Assembly: GCA_900546995.1 (NCBI GenBank)
Contig: URFF01000031.1
Location: 1-19,862 of the forward strand
DNA length: 19,862 nt
Direction of reading: 5' to 3'
From: an uncultured Sutterella sp.
Lineage (GTDB): Bacteria; Pseudomonadota; Gammaproteobacteria; Burkholderiales; Burkholderiaceae_F
Part shown: in pieces, positions 6,610 through 13,969 of the stretch
How positions within the stretch are numbered: the first letter of the stretch is position 1
Layout of the letters: every line of letters begins with the position of its first letter
The notes under the pieces: model-generated
What the model saw: the letters and a program-made list of their open reading frames with translations, nothing else
Told to the model about the DNA's origin: nothing
The model's database searches: none
Program-made: the position numbers and the translations under genes

Positions 6610-8394
6610 TTATTTTGCGAATTGATCTTTAAAGCGATCAACAAATTCCAACGGAGCTTCCATGCATTGCTCCCAGAATTTTTCGCTCGTTGCATCCGCT
6701 TGGAAGTGTTTGGCAACGAGTTCATCCAGCGTTAAGCGACCGGTGTCGCGTAACATCGCTTTATAGAACGGCATGAAGTTTTCCCCACGGTGCTTAAATT
6801 CGTAAATTAAGCCCTGGGACAACAAGTAGCCGACGCTATAGGGATAGTTGTAGATCAACTGATCGGTTTTGTAATAGTGCAATTTATAGGCCCAGAGGTA
6901 GTCATCGGCGCCATCGGTGCTATCACCGTACCAGTTGTGCCAAGCTTCACGCATTAATTGCACGCAGCGTTTCGCCGACACAACGCCCTTTTGGCGTTCC
7001 TTTAAGAAGGCCAATTCAAAGTCCATACGGACCATGGTATTCATAAGGAAGTTGGCAACGCTACGCAATTCCTGCCACAAAATTTCAAAGCGGTCTTCAG
7101 CGCTTTGGGCGTGATCCAAGAGGTAGAGTCGAATCGCGGCTTCATCAAAGGTGCTGGCCATTTCAGTGAGCGTCATCGGGAATTCCGTTTGCACTGTCGG
7201 CAAGTCGCGGATCATCCAATAGTGGAAAGCGTGACCCAATTCATGACCTTGCTGCAAAATGGTGGTGATGTTGCCCATGTAGGAGGAGAAGACGCGCGGA
7301 ATCTTAAATTCATTAAAGCGTGAATAGAACGCTCCGCCGATCTTGTTATCCGAAACAGTGGCCTCCACCCAATGGTTTTTAAGCATCATGTCGATGAATT
7401 CACGGAATTCCGGAGAGACGCTACTTAAAGCCGTTTTAACCGTCTCAATCCCTTCAGCGTAGGGAACGAGAGCCGGGACGCCGCCTTTTTTGGGGGCCGG
7501 ACACATCAAATCGTAAACGGCGAGTTTCTCTGCGCCAAAGTAGGGTGCTCTGAGTGTGACCGATTCACGGATTTTTTCAATATGCTTCAAAATGGCACTA
7601 CGCATGGCCATCAACGCCTTTTCGCTCATTCGGTTTTGATGCAGCGAAACTTCAAGCGGCGTGACACCTGCGCGGTTAAAACCGACGATACGCAATCCAT
7701 GCAATTGATTCAATAGCCCTGCATAAAGTTCCGCGCGAGCCCCATAGGATTGGTTTAATCCGAGGAAAACATTTTTACGCAGTACCGGATCAGGATTGCC
7801 TTTAATCACACTGACAAGCTTCGCGGCCTTAATCCGTTCTTTTTCACCGCGGCTATTTTCCGCTTCAAAGTCAACGCCTTTTTGCAGGACTTTGAAAAGA
7901 TCGTTTAACGGCGTAAAGCACTGACGCTCGATATCCTGATACCAGGCTCTGTCACTGGCGCAAAGCTTATTCATCCAATGACCATTGCGGTCTTTGATTT
8001 CAAAGTGCCAATCTGCAAGCGGGGATTCATTCCAAAGCGCATCCTCTTCGGGAAGCGTTTCAATGAATTTGAATAAGTCGGCGCTCGCTTGAGACAGCTC
8101 GGCAAAAAGGCCCGCCAAGCGTGAGTTTTCCGACCCGACGCGATCATCGTTGGAATTTTTTGCACCGAGGCACTTCACGAAGGCGGCTAAAGACGAGTGA
8201 AGCATGACACCGCGGTCATAAATGGCAAGCGTTGCCTGAACATTTTCCCGGGTAATCGTTTTGACGGCTTTCAATTTGTTGATACAGTCAGCCAGAGCGC
8301 TCATGCTTTGTTCATAACGATCTGAACCGATATCCACATAGGCGTCTTCCATCGTCCAGGCAGGCGCCTGAAGAATCTCATTTAAATCTGCCAT
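6610..8394 (-). CDS. pepF: Oligoendopeptidase F (M3 family zinc metallopeptidase)
   Basis: 594 residues, the usual size of M3B oligoendopeptidases. This cytoplasmic enzyme hydrolyses oligopeptides of moderate length; no signal sequence is present. The zinc site is HELGH at 384-388 within QQGHELGHAFHYW, with the third ligand expected at Glu411 in TEMASTFDE. Preceding helices, the SSYMGNITTILQ segment and the Tyr-rich C-terminal block YKLHYYKTDQLIYNYPYSVGYLLSQGL fit the family fold that closes over the peptide. The start at 8394 is preceded by TAGGAG with about 7-nt spacing. It lies downstream of the dicarboxylate carrier, separated by a strong hairpin, and is convergent with murB. An exact substrate range cannot be given. 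Confidence 0.93.
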   Translation of the reverse strand: MADLNEILQAPAWTMEDAYVDIGSDRYEQSMSALADCINKLKAVKTITRENVQATLAIYDRGVMLHSSLAAFVKCLGAKNSNDDRVGSENSRLAGLFAELSQASADLFKFIETLPEEDALWNESPLADWHFEIKDRNGHWMNKLCASDRAWYQDIERQCFTPLNDLFKVLQKGVDFEAENSRGEKERIKAAKLVSVIKGNPDPVLRKNVFLGLNQSYGARAELYAGLLNQLHGLRIVGFNRAGVTPLEVSLHQNRMSEKALMAMRSAILKHIEKIRESVTLRAPYFGAEKLAVYDLMCPAPKKGGVPALVPYAEGIETVKTALSSVSPEFREFIDMMLKNHWVEATVSDNKIGGAFYSRFNEFKIPRVFSSYMGNITTILQQGHELGHAFHYWMIRDLPTVQTEFPMTLTEMASTFDEAAIRLYLLDHAQSAEDRFEILWQELRSVANFLMNTMVRMDFELAFLKERQKGVVSAKRCVQLMREAWHNWYGDSTDGADDYLWAYKLHYYKTDQLIYNYPYSVGYLLSQGLIYEFKHRGENFMPFYKAMLRDTGRLTLDELVAKHFQADATSEKFWEQCMEAPLEFVDRFKDQFAK

Positions 8395-8430
8395 CTCAAA
8401 CTCCTAAAAAAGGGTGAGGTCCATAAGCAA

Positions 8431-8461
8431 AGCGCTTTGTCGAGGAGCTCGACAAAGCGCT
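8431..8461 (-). terminator. Strong intergenic hairpin between dcuC and pepF
   Basis: AGCGCTTTGTCGAG (8431-8444) pairs perfectly with CTCGACAAAGCGCT (8448-8461), a 14-bp stem with a 3-nt loop. On the minus strand it follows the dcuC stop by 14 nt. The downstream U tract is weak (TTGCTTATGG), so it may attenuate or protect the transcript rather than fully terminate. It ends 36 nt before the pepF start. Confidence 0.6.
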
Positions 8462-8475
8462 GTTTAAACCGTGTA

Positions 8476-9861
8476 TTAAGCTAACAAGAACACGAAAATG
8501 TGGTGAGAGATCAAACCGGCGATACAAGGTACCGAAGCGCGTTTGACCAATTCAAGCGGGCTCATGTTGAGCATGCCGGCAATGGCCACCACAACGCCAG
8601 CCACGGGAGACAACGGGCGGGCGATGGTACTGGCTTGGTGCATCGGCAGAACCAACATCACGGGGTTAACGCCCATGTCTTTGGCAATCTTCGGCACCAT
8701 TTCCACGATCGGGTAGAAGGATGCGCCGTTGGAACCGGCGATGATGGCAACCGTTGTCGTAATGACCACAAAGAGAATGGACATGCCGATGGCACCGGCA
8801 CCCACGCTCGAAGCCAAGCTAACCAATGCGTCAACCATGCCGAGAGCCTTGAAGCCAGAGGCGAAAACGCCGGCTGCGATCACGAGGGCGACCACGCCAG
8901 ATAACGCTTTACCCATGGATTGCAAGAAGACCTTCAAACCTGCGCTTAACTTCGTGATATCACCACGCCAACGGATCGTTTCGCAGATCATGCCGATCAG
9001 CACACACAAGAACATCGTCGTTGTGATGTGCAAATTGATCGTATCGATGAAGTAGCGCGAGAAAAGGAGCACGAAAATCATCGGCAAGAACGGCAAAATG
9101 GCGTAAATCTTCGGCGCTTCAGTGCTCGGACGCTTCACGTCTTCACTGAAAACGAGCGTTTCACCTTTATGTTCTTCAGGATTCCAACCTTCGCGCTTAT
9201 CAAGATAACGTTGCCAGAACACGTGGGCGATAGCCATTACAAAAACGACCGGCAAACCGGCAGGAATCTTATAAAGGAAGACGTAGTCCAAGATGCTCAA
9301 AGAGCAAGCCTTAGCCGAAGCGGCCGTCGTGCCACCTAAGAGAACCAACGAGGCGCAACCAGACGTCACGAACACGGCGCCAATTGTCTTTTTGTTCATG
9401 CCGAGAGCGGCCAAAGCCGGGCCCATCAATGCCAAGCACAAAACGCCCAAACCCGTTGCGGAAGTAATCACCATTGACACGGCTTTGCCGAGCAAGAACG
9501 CGACAAAGACGAGGAAGTACGGATGCTTCACAAAAGATAGGGGCTTAATGGCGATATTCACAAAGGCGTCATTGGCACCGATGTGTGTCATGTAGGAGGC
9601 AAAGCCCACCATGGACATAATCAGTAAGCCAAGATTGCCGAGGTTATTGGAGAAAGAATAACGAATGAATTCGACAATATTCAAATAGTCATTGCCTGTG
9701 GGCAACGCCTTTTTCGGCATAAATGAGCCTGTGTCCAAGAAGATGGAGCAGGCTAGCATGAAAATGCCGCTTGCAAACAGAATAAGGGGAGCGTATTTCC
9801 CCTTGATGATGGCCCAGCCGACAACGATCAGGACCAAAATACCGATACAAATGCCTAACAT
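8476..9861 (-). CDS. dcuC: Anaerobic C4-dicarboxylate carrier, DcuC family
   Basis: 461 residues, the same length as E. coli DcuC, with around twelve hydrophobic segments. DcuC-family carriers move succinate and other C4-dicarboxylates across the inner membrane during anaerobic fumarate respiration or fermentation. The family-like parts are the KAVSMVITSATGLGVL segment, the VTSGCASLVLLGGTTAASAKAC block, and in the C-terminal half NGASFYPIVEMVPKIA with MHQASTIARPLSPVAGVVVA. A hydrophilic loop at about residues 218-245 splits the two halves. AAAGG (9868-9872) stands 6 nt before the ATG at 9861. It follows the porin gene, from which it is separated by only 60 nt that hold a hairpin. Family is secure; direction of transport is inference. 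Confidence 0.9.
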   Translation of the reverse strand: MLGICIGILVLIVVGWAIIKGKYAPLILFASGIFMLACSIFLDTGSFMPKKALPTGNDYLNIVEFIRYSFSNNLGNLGLLIMSMVGFASYMTHIGANDAFVNIAIKPLSFVKHPYFLVFVAFLLGKAVSMVITSATGLGVLCLALMGPALAALGMNKKTIGAVFVTSGCASLVLLGGTTAASAKACSLSILDYVFLYKIPAGLPVVFVMAIAHVFWQRYLDKREGWNPEEHKGETLVFSEDVKRPSTEAPKIYAILPFLPMIFVLLFSRYFIDTINLHITTTMFLCVLIGMICETIRWRGDITKLSAGLKVFLQSMGKALSGVVALVIAAGVFASGFKALGMVDALVSLASSVGAGAIGMSILFVVITTTVAIIAGSNGASFYPIVEMVPKIAKDMGVNPVMLVLPMHQASTIARPLSPVAGVVVAIAGMLNMSPLELVKRASVPCIAGLISHHIFVFLLA

Positions 9862-9875
9862 AGAAAACCTTTAAG

Positions 9876-9909
9876 AGGAAACTTGGAAAAAAAGACTTCC
9901 AAGTTTCCT
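9876..9909 (-). terminator. Hairpin between the porin gene and dcuC
   Basis: AGGAAACTTGGAA (9876-9888) pairs perfectly with TTCCAAGTTTCCT (9897-9909), a 13-bp stem with an 8-nt loop. On the minus strand it starts 12 nt after the porin stop. Its 3' arm ends only 14 nt before the dcuC ATG, leaving the AAAGG ribosome site free. There is no U tract after it, so a role as transcript stabiliser or partial terminator is as likely as full termination. Confidence 0.45.
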
Positions 9910-9921
9910 ATTCAAAGCCGA

Positions 9922-10992
9922 TTAGAAGTGTTTGTCAATACCAACAAAGAGCGTCGTTGCGTTAAGTTCCTTACCGGAATCGGATTGAACGCCCGCAGCG
10001 TCGCCGTCCACGTTACTGTAGGTCGCGGCAACGTAGGCTGTTGTCATCTTGCTTAACTTATATTCGTAAGCGGCGGCGGCAATCTTACGTTGAACGTCAG
10101 CTTGGCTGTTGTCGCTTAATTCGCCGTCAAAGTATTGCAAGCTCGTGATGATCTTACCGGCACCGATGGCGTATTGAGCACCGAGTAAAGCCGAGTAACC
10201 GTCAAAGCCGGAAGCCGTATCGGTTGTGATCTTAGCGGCCGTGCGCCAATTGGTTTGGTAGGCCGCGCCAGCGAAAAGCTTAGCCGGACCGATCTTATAG
10301 GTACCACCTAACGAATAAACGCGAGCGTCTTTGTAGGACACATCGGCGTTATTGGCAAAGCTCTTTTGACCGAAAGCCAACGTCACAAAGAGCGTGTCGG
10401 ACGTATAGGTACCGGCAAGGGATAACGTGCGGTTATCGCGATTGCCAACATCTTCGTCTTCGGTATCTTCATCACCGAAGGAGTAGGTGGCGCCGAACTT
10501 AAAGCCGTTGTAGCTCGGGGAGATGTAAGCGATGGAGTTATCACCACGGTCGCTGTTAGCGAACGTGCTGGCGACAGAAGCATGACCGTAGGACGTGCCG
10601 AACGGGTCAAATTTGATGATGCCCATGCTATAGGGAGATGCAGACGATTGCACGGCACCCAAGCGGCCCATACCGATTTCACCGAAGTCACCGGCTAAAG
10701 CGACGATTGAACGACGGGCAAAGAATTCGCCCTTAATGGCACCGGTGTCGGACGAAAAACCAGTTTCCAAATAAGCCTTTGCCTTTAAGGTGTCAGTGAT
10801 CGGTTCAACGATATTGAAGCCGACACGGCTCGTGCTGCGGTTACTCGTCATTTCGGTGGTTTCATCACCGCCATTGACGTGCGTGAAGCGAAGACCGGCA
10901 TCCACACGGCCGTAGATATCAATTTCGGTGGCCATGGCAGAACCACACATGGCCGTTAAAAGGGCAGAGACTAAAAGAGATTTTTTCAGCAT
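9922..10992 (-). CDS. General (trimeric) outer-membrane porin
   Basis: 356 residues, the usual length for betaproteobacterial general porins of the porin_4 type. A Sec signal (MLKKSLLVSALLTAMCGSAMA, residues 1-21) ends in SAMA, with cleavage before TEIDIYGRVDAGLRF, the typical first beta-strand. The body consists of alternating short amphipathic strands. VEPITDTLKAKAYLETGF and ARRSIVALAGDFGEIGMGRLGAVQSS are characteristic for the first strands and loop L3 region. The chain ends in Phe (GIDKHF), the BAM recognition residue. I chose ATG 10992 because the signal peptide begins there; an in-frame ATG 16 codons upstream would put a hydrophilic stretch before it. AGGA lies about 10 nt upstream. It probably admits small hydrophilic solutes. 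It is followed by dcuC. Confidence 0.92.
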   Translation of the reverse strand: MLKKSLLVSALLTAMCGSAMATEIDIYGRVDAGLRFTHVNGGDETTEMTSNRSTSRVGFNIVEPITDTLKAKAYLETGFSSDTGAIKGEFFARRSIVALAGDFGEIGMGRLGAVQSSASPYSMGIIKFDPFGTSYGHASVASTFANSDRGDNSIAYISPSYNGFKFGATYSFGDEDTEDEDVGNRDNRTLSLAGTYTSDTLFVTLAFGQKSFANNADVSYKDARVYSLGGTYKIGPAKLFAGAAYQTNWRTAAKITTDTASGFDGYSALLGAQYAIGAGKIITSLQYFDGELSDNSQADVQRKIAAAAYEYKLSKMTTAYVAATYSNVDGDAAGVQSDSGKELNATTLFVGIDKHF

Positions 10993-11257
10993 TTTGCGGA
11001 AATCCTGAATGGTTAGTGAGTCAAAAGTTGGAAGACTCAAATTTGTTATATAAAAAAAGCACAGGCGCCCGTCTGTACGTAACGAAGTGTAACTTTCTTT
11101 GTGTAAAGCTAGTTGGTCGGTGTCAAATGATCTAACTAATCAAGGGTTTTTACTAACAAAAATTCCTTATGGATCCGATAGATATCTAAGACGAATTACT
11201 TATTTTTGTTGCTTTCGAATATAACATCTTGGTTATTTTGGGTTTGCTGAATTTGGC
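10993..11257. other. Intergenic region upstream of the porin gene
   Basis: AT-rich 5' region of the porin gene (minus strand). A -10-like TATAAC reads on the minus strand at 11050-11045, about 50 nt before the start, without a recognisable -35. A consensus TTGACA reads on the minus strand at 11126-11121, but no -10 stands at the proper distance. No FNR, Fur or other known box could be matched. No coding frame is evident. Confidence 0.3.
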
Positions 11258-11298
11258 AAAAAAAATGCCTGACCGACGGATTGCGTTTTCGGTCAGGC
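11258..11298 (-). terminator. Rho-independent terminator of the amidohydrolase gene
   Basis: GCCTGACCGA (11267-11276) pairs perfectly with TCGGTCAGGC (11289-11298). On the minus strand the stem is followed after one base by eight Ts (positions 11265-11258 complement). It begins 8 nt past the amidohydrolase stop. This is the clearest intrinsic terminator in the window. Confidence 0.92.
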
Positions 11299-11306
11299 AA
11301 AAAACA

Positions 11307-12407
11307 TTAACCTAAATGACGTAAAACGACTTTTTCAAGGACACCGACGCCATTTTGTAAGGCCTTCGGGTTAAAGTGCATTTGCGGGTGATGTAGCCCA
11401 GGCTCACAGCCGCAACCAACGCCGAAGTAAGCCACTTGAAGCGAGGGTTTGAATTGCTTAAAGAAGTGGAAGTCTTCGCCGCCACCGCCGCAGGTCATCA
11501 CCAAGTTTTCCTCTCCAACCACTTCGCGGATGCAGTCAGCGACTTCCTCAACCAATGCATCATCGTATTCACAAGCCGGAATCACTTCACCCGGGAATGT
11601 CATCGTGGCAGTGGCCCCAAACGCTTCGGCCGTATTTTCAGCGCAGCGACGAACCTTCTCAAGCATTTCTTTCATTAATGGATTCGTTTGCGAGCGGATG
11701 TCATACATCGCATAGCCGTGATCGGGAATGACATTAACGGCAGCGCCGCCCACGTCGATTTTTGTGCATTTGCACGACCAGGTTTGCGCCGGATTGAATT
11801 TCAACTGCGAGATATTCATGACGATGGCGGCCAAAACTTCCGCGCAGTTAACACCTAAATGCGGACGGGAAGCGTGCGCCGATTGTCCCGTCACCTCAAT
11901 ACGGAAAAAGCCGCTTGCGCTGTGGCAAAGCGCAGCGACCATTTGACCGTCTGCAACGTCTTGAACCGGACGGATGTGAAGGCCAAAAGCCATATCAACA
12001 TCCTTTAAAACACCATCCTCAATGACCGCTAAAGCCCCTTTGAGTGTTTCTTCGGCCGGTTGGAATAAGAGTTTTAATGTGCCGCGTTTGACTTTACCGA
12101 CCAAGGCACTCGCGGCGGCAAGCAACATGGCGCTATGCGCGTCGTGACCGCAGGCGTGAATAGCGACTTTTTTGCCGTCAATCACAAAGGGCAGGGCATC
12201 CATGTCAGCGCGAAGCATCACACAGGGACCGGGTTCTTCACTTCGAGCATACGCCACAACACCGGTTTTACCCACGCCTTCTGTGACTTCGTACCCCATC
12301 TCTTTGAGCGCTTTGGCTATGTAGGCGGATGTTTGAACTTCTTCAAAACCGAGTTCTGGGGTTTTATGTAAATCTTCCCATACTTTGACGACGTCTAATT
12401 GATCCAT
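11307..12407 (-). CDS. M20-family amidohydrolase (HipO / aminoacylase-like)
   Basis: 366 residues, somewhat short of the 380-400 usual for M20D amidohydrolases. Such cytoplasmic metal enzymes hydrolyse N-acyl or N-aroyl amino acids (hippurate, N-acetylated amino acids) and release the free amino acid. Visible motifs are RADMDALP at 66-73, the metal-binding HACGHDAH at 84-91, QPAEE at 116-120 and GLHIRP at 142-147. A small dimerisation domain follows (SASGFFRIEVTGQSAHASRPHLGVNC), and the C-terminal GGGGEDFHFF carries the last metal ligand region. The start at 12407 has GAGGA about 9-10 nt upstream. It is divergent from pgk and closed by a strong terminator. Hippurate, acetyl-diaminopimelate and other N-acyl substrates are all possible, so no symbol is given. 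Confidence 0.88.
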   Translation of the reverse strand: MDQLDVVKVWEDLHKTPELGFEEVQTSAYIAKALKEMGYEVTEGVGKTGVVAYARSEEPGPCVMLRADMDALPFVIDGKKVAIHACGHDAHSAMLLAAASALVGKVKRGTLKLLFQPAEETLKGALAVIEDGVLKDVDMAFGLHIRPVQDVADGQMVAALCHSASGFFRIEVTGQSAHASRPHLGVNCAEVLAAIVMNISQLKFNPAQTWSCKCTKIDVGGAAVNVIPDHGYAMYDIRSQTNPLMKEMLEKVRRCAENTAEAFGATATMTFPGEVIPACEYDDALVEEVADCIREVVGEENLVMTCGGGGEDFHFFKQFKPSLQVAYFGVGCGCEPGLHHPQMHFNPKALQNGVGVLEKVVLRHLG

Positions 12408-12546
12408 GATGATGCTTCCTCTATTTGAAAATAATGATTCAGTCGATTCAATAACTCTACAAAAAGGTTTCCGTCGTCACAATAGGCAATCATCGCTAAT
12501 TTTTTTCTTTTCTCTGTAATTTTCCCTAGATTTGGTAGATCCTTTT

Positions 12547-12552
12547 TATAAT
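12547..12552 (+). promoter_or_regulatory. Candidate pgk promoter -10 element
   Basis: A perfect TATAAT stands 40 bp before the pgk start, within the 185-bp divergent region from the amidohydrolase gene. The implied start of transcription near 12559 gives a leader of about 34 nt with a good ribosome site. No convincing -35 is seen 16-18 bp upstream, so the call rests on the -10 alone. Confidence 0.4.
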
Positions 12553-12592
12553 TAAAAAATCTGTTTGATTTTTTCCACATAAAGGATGAGAC

Positions 12593-13795
12593 ATGCGAGT
12601 TAAAACTCTCGAATCTTTGGTTAAGTCCGGTGCCTTAAAGGGTAAGCGCGTTTTTATCCGTTCGGACTTAAATGCGCCGCGCGATGAAAACGGCAATATC
12701 ACCAACGAAACCCGTTTGGTGGCTTCAGTTCCTGCGATTCGCATGGCCCGTGATGCCGGTGCCCGTGTGATGGTAGTTAGCCACTTGGGGCGCCCCAAGG
12801 AAGGTGAAAAGACGCCGGCAGACAGTCTTCAAAAGATTGCCGAGCGTATGTCTGAACTTTTGGGTTCGCCCGTTCGTTTGATTGACAATTGGGTTGATGG
12901 TGGATTTGAAGTCGCCGAAGGCGAAGTGGTGATGCTTGAAAATTGCCGCTGCAATGTCGGTGAAAAGAAGTGCTCCGAAGAACTTTCGAAGAAATACGGC
13001 GCTTTGTGCGATGTGTTTGTTAACGATGCGTTCGGCACCGCTCACCGTGCTCAAGCCTCGACCTATGGTGTTGCTCAATACGCCGAAACGGTCTGCGCAG
13101 GCCCTCTGATGGCAGCGGAAATTGAAGCGCTCACCAAGGCCGTTGAAGAAGCCAAGCATCCGTTGGTGGCGATCGTCGGTGGCTCCAAGGTCTCGACCAA
13201 ATTGACGATTTTGAATAACCTTGCTCAAAAAGTGGATCAATTGATTGTTGGTGGCGGTATTCTCAATACCTTCCTTTTGGCAGCGGGCTACAAAATCGGT
13301 AAGTCGCTTGCGGAACCCGATTTGGTTGAAGAATGTAAGAGCATCTTAAAAACCTTGGAAGCTAAGAACGCCACGTTGCCGATGCCCACTGATGTCGTTG
13401 TCGCCAAAGAATTTTCTGAAACGGCCGAACATCGTGTCTGCAAGGTTGACGATGTGCAAGACGATGAAATGATTTTGGACGTTGGTCCCGAAACGGCCAA
13501 GGCTTTGGGTGAAATCTTGCAAAAGGCAGGCACCATTGTTTGGAACGGCCCGGTTGGCGTTTTTGAAATGGCCCCCTATGCTCACGGTACCGAAGTGATG
13601 GCTCAAGCCATTGCCGCAGCAACTGAAAAAGGTGCTTTCTCGATTGCCGGTGGTGGAGACACGGTTGCCGCTGTCAGTAAATTCGGTATTAGTGACAAGA
13701 TTTCCTACATCTCAACCGGTGGCGGCGCTTTCTTGGAATTCCTTGAAGGTAAGGTGTTGCCTGCCATTGAAATTTTGGAAAAGCGCGCCGATTAA
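12593..13795 (+). CDS. pgk: Phosphoglycerate kinase
   Basis: 400 residues, full length. This cytoplasmic glycolytic/gluconeogenic enzyme transfers phosphate between 1,3-bisphosphoglycerate and ADP. The N-terminal substrate-binding domain shows RSDLNAP at 23-29 and SHLGRP at 63-68. The nucleotide domain shows GGSKVSTK at 196-203, VWNGPVGVFE near 316-325, GGGDTVAA at 353-360 and STGGGAF at 374-380. AAAGGATGAG ends 2 nt before the ATG. It stands alone, without gap, pyk or fba beside it, and is closed by its own terminator. Its codons and base composition look like the housekeeping genes around it. Confidence 0.98.
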   Translation: MRVKTLESLVKSGALKGKRVFIRSDLNAPRDENGNITNETRLVASVPAIRMARDAGARVMVVSHLGRPKEGEKTPADSLQKIAERMSELLGSPVRLIDNWVDGGFEVAEGEVVMLENCRCNVGEKKCSEELSKKYGALCDVFVNDAFGTAHRAQASTYGVAQYAETVCAGPLMAAEIEALTKAVEEAKHPLVAIVGGSKVSTKLTILNNLAQKVDQLIVGGGILNTFLLAAGYKIGKSLAEPDLVEECKSILKTLEAKNATLPMPTDVVVAKEFSETAEHRVCKVDDVQDDEMILDVGPETAKALGEILQKAGTIVWNGPVGVFEMAPYAHGTEVMAQAIAAATEKGAFSIAGGGDTVAAVSKFGISDKISYISTGGGAFLEFLEGKVLPAIEILEKRAD

Positions 13796-13813
13796 TCAAA
13801 CGCTTTAGTAGCT

Positions 13814-13858
13814 AATTAAGAATCCCGCTGGAGTAATCTGGTGGGATTTTTCTTAATT
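13814..13858 (+). terminator. Terminator after pgk
   Basis: An inner stem AATCCCGC (13821-13828) pairs with GTGGGATT (13841-13848, one G-U), followed by TTT. An outer AATTAAGAA is matched by TTCTTAATT beyond a small T bulge. It begins 18 bp after the pgk stop and leads directly into the AT-rich region upstream of the ATPase gene. Confidence 0.75.
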
Positions 13859-13859
13859 C

Positions 13860-13945
13860 TGTCTAATCTATTAAACAATTTATTTTAATTTTGTCTAATG
13901 TATTAGACAAAATAATGAATATTTGTTTAATATATTTATCTAAAT
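13860..13945. promoter_or_regulatory. Operator-like array: three repeats at exact 32-bp spacing
   Basis: The 8-mer TGTYTAAT occurs at 13860, 13892 and 13924, always 32 bp apart, close to three turns of B-DNA. Each begins a copy of an inverted repeat. Copy 1 is TGTCTAAT-CT-ATTAAACA (one arm mismatch). Copy 2 is perfect with 11-bp arms, TTTTGTCTAAT (13889-13899) and ATTAGACAAAA (13902-13912) around GT. Copy 3, TGTTTAAT-AT-ATTTATCT, is degraded in the right arm. Possible promoter elements (TTGTTT 13923-13928, TATGCT 13945-13950) overlap copy 3. This fits a dimeric repressor binding cooperatively on one DNA face, but the regulator is not identified. Confidence 0.6.
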
Positions 13946-13969
13946 ATGCTTTGGTCAGTAGGTGTTCAC

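Noticed and set aside
8500..9595. Several plus-strand frames of 100-134 codons opposite dcuC
   Set aside because: They are His/Asn/Lys-rich complements of membrane-segment codons, without starts supported by ribosome sites.
11119..11145. Possible FNR-type site upstream of the porin (ATCAA and TTGACA-like pieces)
   Set aside because: The half-sites do not pair at the TTGAT-N4-ATCAA spacing, and TTGACA has no -10 at a suitable distance.
12725..13240. 171-codon minus-strand frame inside pgk
   Set aside because: Antisense shadow of the well-conserved pgk; low-quality composition and no ribosome site.
13860..13945. Operator repeats considered as transposon ends or attachment sites
   Set aside because: No transposase or integrase is present, no matching copy is seen after the ATPase gene, and the even 32-bp spacing fits regulator binding better.
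13946..13969. Upstream ATG 13946 as the ATPase start
   Set aside because: No ribosome site, it overlaps a possible promoter and the operator array, and the N terminus typical for the family begins at 13970.
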